64,000 nucleotides of DNA from an uncultured Alistipes sp. (GTDB taxonomy: Bacteria; Bacteroidota; Bacteroidia; Bacteroidales; Rikenellaceae). Of the stretch, positions 24,346-32,534 are shown piece by piece. The first letter of the stretch is position 1. Each line of letters begins with the position of its first letter. Below the pieces are notes generated by a model. The model did no database searches. It saw only the letters and a list, made by a program, of their open reading frames with translations, and was not told the origin of the DNA. Made by a program: the position numbers and the translations under genes. The DNA lies in contig URBK01000004.1 of NCBI GenBank assembly GCA_900546065.1, positions 1 through 64,000 of the forward strand, given 5' to 3'.

Positions 24346-24528
24346 TGTATTTTATGATTTTAGGCTTTCCTATGTTACTCCATGACAAACCCCGCCTGTA
24401 TCACCTATCCACTCTTCCGCCTATCTCTTACCTCTCACCTCTCTTGACTCTCACCTCTCTCACCTCGTATCCGTCTGACTCTTGATTGTTGGAGGCAGCC
24501 TTTTGTCTGCCCGGGGTGCGGACGGGGA
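24346..24528. other. polypyrimidine-rich spacer
   Basis: The spacer between folE and the EEP gene contains a tract of repeated CTCTCACCT-like units at about 24430-24475. No gene or clear terminator was found. Confidence 0.5.
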
Positions 24529-25140
24529 TTAGCGGTAACGGTTGCTTATAAGGGTGAGGAACTCCTCACGCGTACGGGTATCCTTGAGGAATACGCCCGT
24601 GAAGGCCGAAGTAGTGGTAGCGGAACCCTGCTTCTCGACGCCGCGCATCTGCATGCACATGTGGCTGGCCTCGATGACTACGGCCACGCCTATGGGGTTG
24701 AGGGCGCGCTGTATGCAGTCGCGTATCTGTACCGTAAGACGCTCCTGCACCTGCAGCCGCCGGGCGTAGCACTCCACAACACGGGCTATCTTCGACAGGC
24801 CGGTGATGTATCCGTTGGGGATATATGCCACGTGTGCCTTGCCCACGAAGGGCATGAGGTGGTGTTCGCAGAGCGAGAATAGCTCTATGTCCTTTACGAG
24901 CACCATCTGCTTGTACTCCTCGCGGAAGATGGCCGAGGTGACTATCTGCACTGGGTCCTGCGCATATCCCTTTGTTATGAAGGCCATGGCCTTGGCCACA
25001 CGCTCGGGGGTCTTGAGCAGCCCCTCGCGCGTGGGGTCCTCGCCCAGCAGCGAGAGGATCTCGCGGTAGTGGTAGCTCAGCTTCTCGATGCGCTCGGCAT
25101 CGTATATGTCCTGACGTCTGTAATTCTCTTTTTGTTCCAT
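24529..25140 (-). CDS. folE: GTP cyclohydrolase I
   Basis: A 203-aa enzyme that converts GTP to 7,8-dihydroneopterin triphosphate, the first step of tetrahydrofolate synthesis. Family motifs present are [20 protein letters not shown], the zinc ligands in [40 protein letters not shown] and the second zinc Cys in [14 protein letters not shown]. The length is typical of the type IA enzyme. It lies 91 bp after rdgB on the same strand but has its own consensus promoter. Confidence 0.97.
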   Translation of the reverse strand: MEQKENYRRQDIYDAERIEKLSYHYREILSLLGEDPTREGLLKTPERVAKAMAFITKGYAQDPVQIVTSAIFREEYKQMVLVKDIELFSLCEHHLMPFVGKAHVAYIPNGYITGLSKIARVVECYARRLQVQERLTVQIRDCIQRALNPIGVAVVIEASHMCMQMRGVEKQGSATTTSAFTGVFLKDTRTREEFLTLISNRYR

Positions 25141-25147
25141 AGCGTGG

Positions 25148-25178
25148 CAAAGTTAGCGCTCTTCGTCGTAAAAAGCAA
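25148..25178 (-). promoter_or_regulatory. promoter of folE
   Basis: On the minus strand ATTG (25178-25175), 20 nt, then TAACTTTG (25155-25148). The -7 box is perfect and only 7 nt precede the annotated ATG, implying a nearly leaderless message. Confidence 0.6.
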
Positions 25179-25231
25179 TTCGATGGGAGGATTCCTTTTC
25201 CGGCGGTGCGGCTGTGGCGTGCGCCGCGGGG

Positions 25232-25810
25232 CTATTTGCGGTTTTGCAGGTATTCGGCAAGACGACGCACGGCACGTCCGCGGTGCGATATGGCGTTCTT
25301 CTCCTCGGCCGACATCTGGGCGAAGGTGCGCTGCTCGCCTTCGGGGATGAAGAGGGGGTCGTATCCGAATCCGTCGACCCCGTGCTCCTCGCAGGCGATA
25401 TCTCCATATACGACGCCCTCGAAGAGGTGTTCGCCGTCGCCGTCTATGAGGGCTATGGCCGTGCGGAAGCGTGCGCGGCGGTTCCGTATGCCGTCGAGAC
25501 GCTGCAGCAGCAGTCGTTTGTTGGCCTCGTCGTCGTGGCCGTCGGTAGCGTATCGTGCCGAGTGTACGCCCGGCTCGCCGCCCAGAGCCTCCACTTCGAG
25601 TCCCGTGTCGTCGGCAAAGCAGTCGAGCCCCGTACGCGAGCGTATGTACCGCGCCTTGGCCAGCGCGTTGCCTTCGAGCGTAGGTTCGTTCTCGGGGATA
25701 TCCTCCGTGATGCCGCACTCGCGCGGCGTGACGAGCGTGAAGGCCTCGCCGAGAGCCTGCGACACCTCGCTCAGTTTGTGGGCGTTGTTTGTTGCGAATA
25801 CTATCTTCAT
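25232..25810 (-). CDS. rdgB: XTP/dITP pyrophosphatase (RdgB/HAM1)
   Basis: A 192-aa house-cleaning enzyme that hydrolyses dITP, XTP and ITP to the monophosphates. It starts with the substrate-binding signature MKIVFATNNAHKLSEV, then PENEPTLEGNALAKARYI, DCFADDTGLEVEALGG, GVHSARYA, and ends with GYDPLFIPEGEQRTFAQM and the SHRGRAVRRL loop. All family motifs are intact. Its start overlaps the symporter stop by 4 bp (ATGA), so the two are translationally coupled. Confidence 0.96.
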   Translation of the reverse strand: MKIVFATNNAHKLSEVSQALGEAFTLVTPRECGITEDIPENEPTLEGNALAKARYIRSRTGLDCFADDTGLEVEALGGEPGVHSARYATDGHDDEANKRLLLQRLDGIRNRRARFRTAIALIDGDGEHLFEGVVYGDIACEEHGVDGFGYDPLFIPEGEQRTFAQMSAEEKNAISHRGRAVRRLAEYLQNRK

Positions 25811-27006
25811 GATTGTGGTGTTATATCATCCTTGATCGAGGTGCGGCGTCCGGATGCCGTCACCGTATCTATGATTACGGCCAGCGCGCCGTCTCCGGTG
25901 ACGTTGCATGCGGTGCCGAAGCTGTCCATGGCCACGTACAGCGAGATCATGAGGGCCTGATCCTCGGCCGTGAACCCGAGCATCGAGGCCAGAATGCCGA
26001 GTGCGGCCATTATTGCGCCGCCGGGGACGCCGGGGGCTGCCACCATCGTGATGCCGAGCATGAGGATGAAGCCGGCGAACAGGGGCAGGTCATACGCCAT
26101 GCCCTGCATGATCATCAGGGCCAAGGCGCAGGCGACGATCTTGAGCATGCTGCCCGAGAGGTGGATTGTCGCGCAGAGGGGTATGACGAATCCCGCGATC
26201 TGCTCGCTCACGCCGATCGTGCGTGTTTGGGCCAGCGTTACGGGTATTGTGGCGGCGGATGATTGTGTGCCGAGGGCCGTAAAGTATGCTGGCATCATGC
26301 GCGCTATCATGCGCAGGGGGTTGCGGCGTGCGACGATGCCGGCCACGCCGTATAGTGCCAGCAGCCACACCACGTGCAGTGCGAATATGACGCCTATGAT
26401 CTTGATGAAGACGCCGAGCACGCGGAACGCCTCGCCCGAGGCGGTCATGTTGGCGAAGATGCCGAATATGTATATCGGCAGCAGGGGCAGTATTACGGTC
26501 TCGATCGTCATCGTTACTATGTCGCGGAACTCCACGGCGGCGCGGCGCATTGTGTCGCCGTGCAGGTGAGCCATTCCGAGTCCGAGCATGAAGGCGAGCA
26601 CGAGGGCCGTCATGACTCCCATCACGGGTGGTATCTGCACCGTAAAGTAGGGGTCGAGCCCCGTAGCCTCGGCTGCGGTCTCGACCTCTATGTGTGAGGA
26701 TATAAGCGTCGGGAAGAGCGCCTCGCCCGTGAAATAGGAGGCGAATCCCGCGGCTATGGATGCCGTGTATGCCAACAGTGTGGTGAGCAGGAGCAGACGT
26801 CCTGCGCCGCGTCCGATGTCGGCTATTGCGGGGGCGACGAGACCTACGATGATCAGCGGTATGGCGAAGTCGAGGAACTGCCCGAACAGGGCGTTGAATG
26901 TAACGAATATGCGTACGCCCCATACGGGCATCACCCCTCCGAGGGCGACGCCGAGGGCTATGGCCGCGATCACGCGCGGCAGGAGTCCGAACCGTATCTT
27001 CTTCAT
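25807..27006 (-). CDS. dicarboxylate/amino acid:cation symporter (DAACS family)
   Basis: A 399-aa inner-membrane transporter of the glutamate/aspartate/serine-threonine symporter family. Hydrophobic helices start at VIAAIALGVALGGV and FLDFAIPLIIVGLVAPAIAD. The re-entrant hairpin motif FTALGTQSSAATIPVTLAQT (serine-rich HP1) is present, followed by GFVIPLCATIHLSGSML, and MVAAPGVPGGAIMAALG with MDSFGTACNVTGDGALAVII (HP2 and helix 8). The NVTGD segment is the family cation/substrate site. The serine-rich HP1 and the sequence style suggest the SstT/GltP branch. Substrate not determinable. Confidence 0.92.
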   Translation of the reverse strand: MKKIRFGLLPRVIAAIALGVALGGVMPVWGVRIFVTFNALFGQFLDFAIPLIIVGLVAPAIADIGRGAGRLLLLTTLLAYTASIAAGFASYFTGEALFPTLISSHIEVETAAEATGLDPYFTVQIPPVMGVMTALVLAFMLGLGMAHLHGDTMRRAAVEFRDIVTMTIETVILPLLPIYIFGIFANMTASGEAFRVLGVFIKIIGVIFALHVVWLLALYGVAGIVARRNPLRMIARMMPAYFTALGTQSSAATIPVTLAQTRTIGVSEQIAGFVIPLCATIHLSGSMLKIVACALALMIMQGMAYDLPLFAGFILMLGITMVAAPGVPGGAIMAALGILASMLGFTAEDQALMISLYVAMDSFGTACNVTGDGALAVIIDTVTASGRRTSIKDDITPQS

Positions 27007-27056
27007 GGTTATGTCGTGTCGTTAGGTTTCCGGGGCGGCCGCTTCGTCCGCCGGGG

Positions 27057-27857
27057 TCAATATACCCACGTCGAGGCAGCGCCGCCGTACTCGATATCTA
27101 CGGTGTGAGGTGTCAGATATCGTGCCGAGGCACGCTCTATGGATCCGCGGCTCAGGCCGTCGAGCTCCATGACGCCGGCGGTGACACCGCTCTTCTGTGC
27201 CGAGTATATTATGGGGTCCGTGATCTCGGTCTCGAGGACGAGCTTGTCGCTGCCGTATCCGCATACGCTTGTGAAGCGTCCCGTGAGGGTTATTGTCGAG
27301 TATCCCTGCAGCGGGTCGTCGGGCTCGAACATAAGCTCCACCTCCAGCGCGTCGGCCACGGCATAGATGATCTCGGCCGTGGCGTTGGCCGGAGACGGCA
27401 TGCGGAACGTATACCTGTTTTGGGCTGTCCGGCGCAGCGTCGGGCGCTCGCCGCCCGCATAGTCGGTATCGGAGTATGAGTAGCTCCATGCGGCGCCCTC
27501 GTCACCCAGACGTCGGCGTCCCGTATCGACGGTCATCGACGTGGTGTTCGACAGGATATGCCAGCGGCCCTCGTGTTCGGCGTCGGCGACGATCCGCTTG
27601 TCGTAGAAGAAGCGGTTGCGGATGGCCTCGCGGGTGGCATCGTCCGCGGCGGCGATGTAGAGATCGAGCCCCTGCAGACGGTCTATGGCCTGCGAGAACT
27701 CATGCACGGCGTCGTTGGCGTTCTTGAAGAGCATGTATCCCGATGCGGTGGTGTCGACATTCTCGTTACCCTTGTCGACGCGGCAGGCCACGGTGCCGGC
27801 CACGGCCGCGAGCAGCAGCGTGAGGCGTATTGTTGCCGATATGATTCGTTGTTTCAT
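27057..27857 (-). CDS. unknown lipoprotein
   Basis: A 266-aa protein from Met 27857 (an upstream Met exists at 27905 but the signal peptide begins here). MKQRIISATIRLTLLLAAVAGTVAC is a lipoprotein signal. The mature part begins with a helix (GYMLFKNANDAVHEFSQAID), followed by mainly beta structure (ILSNTTSMTVDTG, RTAQNRYTFRMPS, YSTITLTGRFTSVC). It has no family I recognise. It lies between the outer-membrane barrel gene (73 bp upstream) and the symporter gene (50 bp downstream) on the same strand and may form a surface unit with the barrel. Confidence 0.7.
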   Translation of the reverse strand: MKQRIISATIRLTLLLAAVAGTVACRVDKGNENVDTTASGYMLFKNANDAVHEFSQAIDRLQGLDLYIAAADDATREAIRNRFFYDKRIVADAEHEGRWHILSNTTSMTVDTGRRRLGDEGAAWSYSYSDTDYAGGERPTLRRTAQNRYTFRMPSPANATAEIIYAVADALEVELMFEPDDPLQGYSTITLTGRFTSVCGYGSDKLVLETEITDPIIYSAQKSGVTAGVMELDGLSRGSIERASARYLTPHTVDIEYGGAASTWVY

Positions 27858-27930
27858 GTGACTCCTTGTTTTTGTGTTGATATTTCGGTTTTCATGTGCC
27901 GGCATACGGTATTCTGAATCTGAATTAGAA

Positions 27931-28674
27931 TTAGAATCTGTATCCGATGCCTGCCGAGAATATGCCCTGTGCGCCGGCCCCGATCTCGCCGAAGCCGTAG
28001 AGGCGTCGTCCGACGCTCACACCCGCGATCGTGGCCGAGAGAGTGATGTATCCCTCGCGGCTGTGGTTGAGGGAGCGTATGTCGACTGCCGGGCCCATTG
28101 CCAGCGACGAGTAGCATCTGACCAAGGGGCGGTTGAGCCATTGCAGACGCAGTGCGGCCGAGGCCGAGAGGGTCGTCGTGTTGTCGGAGGCGATCTTGCG
28201 GCGCGTGACGGCGTCGAGGATATCTCCGTAGAGGCCCGCGTATGTGAAGGCCACGCCTACCGATAGGATGCTGGCCACACGGTAGTAGTAGGCGGCGGTT
28301 ATGCCTCCGAAGGTCTTGTATGGCGTTTGGCGCACGCGCAGCGCCGCCAAGGCGTCGGGGGTGGCATAGCCGTACGGCCCGAACAGGGCCGTATAGGTTC
28401 CGGCAAGTCCAAGGTGGCCGCCATACATGGTGTAGGGGTAGGCCCCGATCTTGATCGAGATGTCATGCCGCGGCTGTGTGCGCCATGTGCCGATGTCGGC
28501 GCTGCGGCGCGGCTCGGGCCTCTCGTCTCTTTGTCTTTGGTCGTCCCGTTCAAGGCGCGGCCTCTCGCGGTGCGGCGGCGCCGCAGCCGCAACATCGGCG
28601 GCCATGAGCGTAAGGGCAATGGCGGTACCGAGCGCCGCACGTCCCATTCGTCGCGTTAACATTTTTGTCTCCAT
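27931..28674 (-). CDS. probable outer-membrane beta-barrel protein
   Basis: A 247-aa protein with a signal peptide (GRAALGTAIALTLMAADVAAA), a charged Arg/Pro/Glu-rich linker (HRERPRLERDDQRQRDERPE), then alternating strands such as IGAYPYTMYGGHLGLAGTY, FGGITAAYYYRVASILSVG, VAFTYAGLYG, ASAALRLQWLN and YSSLAMGPAVDI. It ends with GIFSAGIGYRF, a C-terminal aromatic residue as in barrel proteins recognised by the BAM machine. No precise family. The Arg/Pro linker after cleavage is unusual. Confidence 0.7.
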   Translation of the reverse strand: METKMLTRRMGRAALGTAIALTLMAADVAAAAPPHRERPRLERDDQRQRDERPEPRRSADIGTWRTQPRHDISIKIGAYPYTMYGGHLGLAGTYTALFGPYGYATPDALAALRVRQTPYKTFGGITAAYYYRVASILSVGVAFTYAGLYGDILDAVTRRKIASDNTTTLSASAALRLQWLNRPLVRCYSSLAMGPAVDIRSLNHSREGYITLSATIAGVSVGRRLYGFGEIGAGAQGIFSAGIGYRF

Positions 28675-28831
28675 TCTTTTTGGGTTGTTTTTCGGGCTGT
28701 TGTCGGAAATGGCAGGGTTGTTTTCGATTTTTTTCGGGTTGTTGTATTTTTTTCGGATTCTTCTTTGTGTGCGTGTGCCGCATGGTGTCGCGGAGCCTGT
28801 TGCATGCGGACTCCGCCACGAGGCGCTGTGG

Positions 28832-29674
28832 TCAGATCTTGGTCGTCTGGAGCTGTTCGAGACGGCTGTCGACGGCGATCTTGTCGATGATGGTCTTCAC
28901 GACGGTGTCCATCTCCGAGCCCTCGGTGTAGTCGGCCTCGCAGACGTAATTCACACGGTTGTCACGGATCAGCGTGGCCATCTCGCGCCGCTTGTTGCGG
29001 TCTTCGGGGTTGTAGACGGCGATGGAGTGGCCTCCGTAGTTCTTCACCAGCTTCATGCAGGGGATGTCGGTGGTGCCGTCGCCCACGTATATCATACGCT
29101 TGAACGGGACGGGACGCTTGTCCTCCTCCATGTATCGGTTTACCATCTGCGTGTCGTAGACCGACTCGACACCCTTGTTTATCTTGAAGATGAACTGCGT
29201 CTTGTTTGTGTAGTTTACCGCCACGGCGGGCCAGTAGGCTATGCCGTCGACGTTGTAGAGGAACGAGCAGGCGTATATGTGCTTGAACTCGTGGGCAATG
29301 GACGTGCCCTCGATGATCTCGAGCAGGCCCGACGAGTTGATGTAGTGCAGCAGCCGCAGCCCGCGCCCGTCGGCATAGCGGTTCATGCGCGTGAACCACT
29401 CCTCGACGCCGGCGTAGTATCGTATGCTGCGGCCCGACTCCTGAAAGGCCTCGCGCCGCAGCGAGAGGCCCTTGCTCTGCGCCTCCTGTATCATGCGGGC
29501 CATGTATGCGAGTACCGGGTCGGCATCCTGCTTCTCGGCCAGCGAGTTGGCCTCGCTCCAGAACTCCTTGTTGCTCTTGCCCACGGCGGGGATGAAGTCG
29601 TATTCCTGCATGTTGCCCGGGGCCAGCGTGCCGTCGAAATCGTATATCAGGGCCACGGTAGGTTTCTCTTCCAT
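28832..29674 (-). CDS. HAD-superfamily phosphatase
   Basis: A 280-aa cytoplasmic protein from Met 29674. The upstream frame, to 29785, is a Pro/Arg-rich readthrough lacking protein character. Motif I is YDFDGTLAPGNMQEYDF, motif II is LRLLHYINSSGLLEII, and motif IV is RMIYVGDGTTDIPCMKLVK, with a conserved GGHSIAVYNPED segment after it. A cap domain with aromatic residues lies between motifs I and II. It resembles phosphoserine-phosphatase-like haloacid dehalogenases of Bacteroidetes. The substrate is unknown. A TATTTTTG -7 box on the minus strand lies at 29797-29790. Confidence 0.88.
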   Translation of the reverse strand: MEEKPTVALIYDFDGTLAPGNMQEYDFIPAVGKSNKEFWSEANSLAEKQDADPVLAYMARMIQEAQSKGLSLRREAFQESGRSIRYYAGVEEWFTRMNRYADGRGLRLLHYINSSGLLEIIEGTSIAHEFKHIYACSFLYNVDGIAYWPAVAVNYTNKTQFIFKINKGVESVYDTQMVNRYMEEDKRPVPFKRMIYVGDGTTDIPCMKLVKNYGGHSIAVYNPEDRNKRREMATLIRDNRVNYVCEADYTEGSEMDTVVKTIIDKIAVDSRLEQLQTTKI

Positions 29675-29996
29675 AAAAAGTCTCTCTTTGCCGTGCGGCG
29701 GTGCCGGCACGGGGTGTTTGCGTATGGCGTTGTGTCGGTGTCGGGGGCGTGCGGCCACCGTGGGCGGCGGCTTTACCTCCTCCAATTTACAAAAATAGAA
29801 ATTTTATAGGGCGTTATGAAATTAATCGTAACTTTTGTTGCCCCGATTTTGCGTTGGGACAGGGTGCGGGTGTGAATTTGCGCATCCGCATGTGCCGGTG
29901 TTAGCGTACGGAGGCCGGCTGCAATTGCAGATTGATGAATTTTGGTGTAACTTGCATCGTCGTAACGGGCAATTCCCTTTGTAAAATATTTATTAT
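29675..29996. other. divergent region before the hydrolase locus
   Basis: The region separates the leftward HAD gene from the rightward glycan locus. The minus-strand -7 box TATTTTTG (29797-29790) serves the HAD gene. For the plus strand, TAACTTTTG near 29828 is close to but not exactly the consensus. No gene is supported. Confidence 0.45.
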
Positions 29997-32225
29997 ATGA
30001 AAAGGCTTTCGTTGATACTGCTGTCGATGTACCTGTCGGTGGCCGGCGTGCAAGCCCGCAAGTGGCTGCCTGCGCCCGATGCCCCGCGTTCCGAATTCCG
30101 CCTGCTGGGGTGTACCTACCGCGGGGCCGACCTCGAGTCGCTCGACCTGCTGTCGGCGGCGGGCGACCACGGCTGGACGGTGGATGTCGACCGCACGAGC
30201 GTCGACGGCGGTGTGAGGTATACGTTCCGCTTTGTCGCGCAGCGGGCGATGGAGAATGCGGGCGTGGCCGTGGCGTTCGACCACGGCGGGTGGTCGAGCG
30301 ACAACTATGTGATGATCCCAGCCTCGGTCTACAACGGCAACCGCCAGCGCATCGTCAACCGCGCGTATGCGACGGGGCTCGACGCCACCGACTACTTCCG
30401 CCGCGACCTGGCCCTCACGTCGAACCCCATACCACAGCTCTCGCCCGACTTCGGGGCCGAGTCGCTTGTCGAGGTGCTGGTCAACAATGCCGCCACGCCG
30501 GCCATCGCCTGTCTGGACCGCCGCCGCGGGGTGGGCACGATACTGCTCACCGACCAGGGCATTGTCCGCGACGGCGCGGTGCTCGACTACGGCCTTGTCG
30601 TCGAGGAGTCGCGCAGCCGCGACATGGCCTCGTTCGTGATCAGCGCGCCGGGCGTGCGGGCGAAGAAACCCGAGTTTATCGGTTTCAGCGACAGTCCCGA
30701 CCGCGGCATCACGGTGCAGGCGGGCGACGAGATCACGCTTAGCGTCACGCGGCTGGAGTTCTATTGCGACGGCGTGCCGGAGCTGCTGGCGCAGTTCATG
30801 CGCTGCCGCAAGTCGCACATCGCGTGCGGCGGTGTGCGTGACCTCATGCCCATGAGCGAGGTGTTCGGCCGCATGGTGAAGAACATCGACGAACGCTACC
30901 ACAAGGGCGCCGACTACGAGTTCTACTGTCCCGAGAATGCCAACTGGATGTCCTACGGCTGGATCGGCGGCCTTATAAACACCTATCCGATGCTGGCCCT
31001 GGGCGACGACATTCATCTGGAGCGTGTCGCCAAGACGTTCGATTTCGCCCTGCCGCACGCCAAGGGCCGCAGCGGCTACTACTACGATACGTTGAACGAG
31101 GACGGCAACGTGCTGAACCGCGATGCCGCCCGCAACGTGCAGGGCATAGGCCTCACGCGCAAGAATGCCGACGTGCTCTACTGGATGGTCAAGCAGTTCG
31201 AGCTGCTCAGGGCGCAGGGGCGCGGCGATGCCGTCCGCGCCGATTGGGAGCGTGACGTGCGCTCGCTGGCCGATGCCTTTGTCGACACGTGGCGCAGGTT
31301 CGGCACGTGGGGTAACTACGTGCAGGTCGAGACGGGCGACGTGGCCGTCTACAACACGAGCGGCGGCGCGATGGCCATCGCTGGCCTGACGCTGGCGGCG
31401 GAGTACTTCTCCCATCCCGACTACCTTGCGACGGCGCGCGAGGCGGCCGATTTCTACTACGACGACTTCGCCACGGTGGGCTTCACGTCGGGCGGCTGCG
31501 GCGACATACTGCAGAACTCCGACTCCGAGACGGCCGTCGCCCTGGCTACGTCGATGATCACGCTCTACGAGGCCACCGGCGAACAGGTCTATCTGGAGCG
31601 GGCACGCGACCTTGCCCACCTGTGCGCCACGTGGGTGGTGTCGTTCCCCTACCGCCTGCCGTCGGATACGCCTCTGGCGAGGCTGGGGGCTAACCTCATG
31701 GGGGCGGTGTGGGCCAGCACGCAGAACAAGCACGGCGCCCCGGGCTTCTGCACGCAGTCGGGCGACGTGCTCTTCAAGCTGTACCGCATTACGGGCGACG
31801 AGCTTTATGCCGAGCTGTTGAGGGATGTGATCCACGCCCATGCCGAGGGCATACAACCCAACGGCAAGATCACCGAGCGCCTGACCTATTGCGACGCCGA
31901 CAGCCGCGGCTCGCGCGGCGACGGCGGCAAGACGGGCTGGAACGAGACGAACGGCGCCCTGATGGCCCTTGAAATACCGGGCGTCTACATCCGCACGGAC
32001 CTCGGGCGGTGCTATGCCTTCGACCACGTGAAGGCCTCGCTGCTGGAGAAGGGCGGTGCGCTTTATGTCGAGCTGAGTAATCCTACCGCATACGATGCCG
32101 AGGTGACGCTGCTGGCCGAGGACGGGGCCGCGGCGCGCGAGCCGCTCGGCGACAACGCCTTCCTCGGGTGGCACGACAAGGTGCTGGTGAAGGCGGGCCG
32201 CACGGTGCGCCACAGGCTCGACTGA
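29997..32225 (+). CDS. secreted putative six-hairpin glycosidase, family unassigned
   Basis: A 742-aa exported protein (signal MKRLSLILLSMYLSVAGVQA). Residues about 25-260 are beta-rich (VRYTFRFVAQRAMENAGV, VSFVIS-type strands). From about 300 onward the sequence looks like an (alpha/alpha)6 barrel: WMSYGWIGGLINTYPMLALG, VLYWMVKQFELLRAQGRGD, AMAIAGLTLAAEYFSHPDYL, ALATSMITLYEATGEQVYLE, then VLFKLYRITGDELYAELLRD and KTGWNETNGALMALEIPGVY. Acidic candidates for catalysis are E and D in the PENANWMSYG and TGWNETNG segments. I cannot place it in a numbered GH family. It is the first gene of the 22-kb locus. Confidence 0.75.
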   Translation: MKRLSLILLSMYLSVAGVQARKWLPAPDAPRSEFRLLGCTYRGADLESLDLLSAAGDHGWTVDVDRTSVDGGVRYTFRFVAQRAMENAGVAVAFDHGGWSSDNYVMIPASVYNGNRQRIVNRAYATGLDATDYFRRDLALTSNPIPQLSPDFGAESLVEVLVNNAATPAIACLDRRRGVGTILLTDQGIVRDGAVLDYGLVVEESRSRDMASFVISAPGVRAKKPEFIGFSDSPDRGITVQAGDEITLSVTRLEFYCDGVPELLAQFMRCRKSHIACGGVRDLMPMSEVFGRMVKNIDERYHKGADYEFYCPENANWMSYGWIGGLINTYPMLALGDDIHLERVAKTFDFALPHAKGRSGYYYDTLNEDGNVLNRDAARNVQGIGLTRKNADVLYWMVKQFELLRAQGRGDAVRADWERDVRSLADAFVDTWRRFGTWGNYVQVETGDVAVYNTSGGAMAIAGLTLAAEYFSHPDYLATAREAADFYYDDFATVGFTSGGCGDILQNSDSETAVALATSMITLYEATGEQVYLERARDLAHLCATWVVSFPYRLPSDTPLARLGANLMGAVWASTQNKHGAPGFCTQSGDVLFKLYRITGDELYAELLRDVIHAHAEGIQPNGKITERLTYCDADSRGSRGDGGKTGWNETNGALMALEIPGVYIRTDLGRCYAFDHVKASLLEKGGALYVELSNPTAYDAEVTLLAEDGAAAREPLGDNAFLGWHDKVLVKAGRTVRHRLD

Positions 32226-32534
32226 CGGCGGTGCCTTGCGGTATGGCCGGTGTGCGGGTCCCGGCCGGAGCGGGCTGCGTAAACAGCAGATATATAACGC
32301 GTTATACCTCTGTTTGGGCGGCCCGTTACCGTTATTTGTTGCGACGCATTGCGATTTAGGATAAAGTTGCCTATTTTTATATCACCGACCTTATGGGAAA
32401 CTGCCTGCCATAACCCCGGTCATATATCGTTACATCAGGCGCGCACCATGCATGGGCAGGCCCCGTGCGTCGTGCGGCTGTGGGCGTGTGCGGCAGAGGG
32501 ATGTCGAGGGATAAACTGAAAAACATATGAATCT
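32226..32534. other. 309-nt gap inside the glycan locus
   Basis: This is the longest gap in the run of glycan genes. It has no supported gene and no strong terminator. It is GC-rich at first, then AT-rich (about 32285-32400). It may hold an internal promoter for the genes from 32535 on, but no exact TTTG/TAnnTTTG pair is visible. Confidence 0.4.

Noticed and set aside
28451..29809. 452-codon plus-strand frame
   Set aside because: It is the antisense of the HAD and beta-barrel genes; those have clear family motifs and this frame does not.
29901..32213. 770-codon minus-strand frame
   Set aside because: It mirrors the secreted six-hairpin-like gene. Rich in His, Arg, Ala and Val from GC-rich codon shadows, with no signal peptide or motif.
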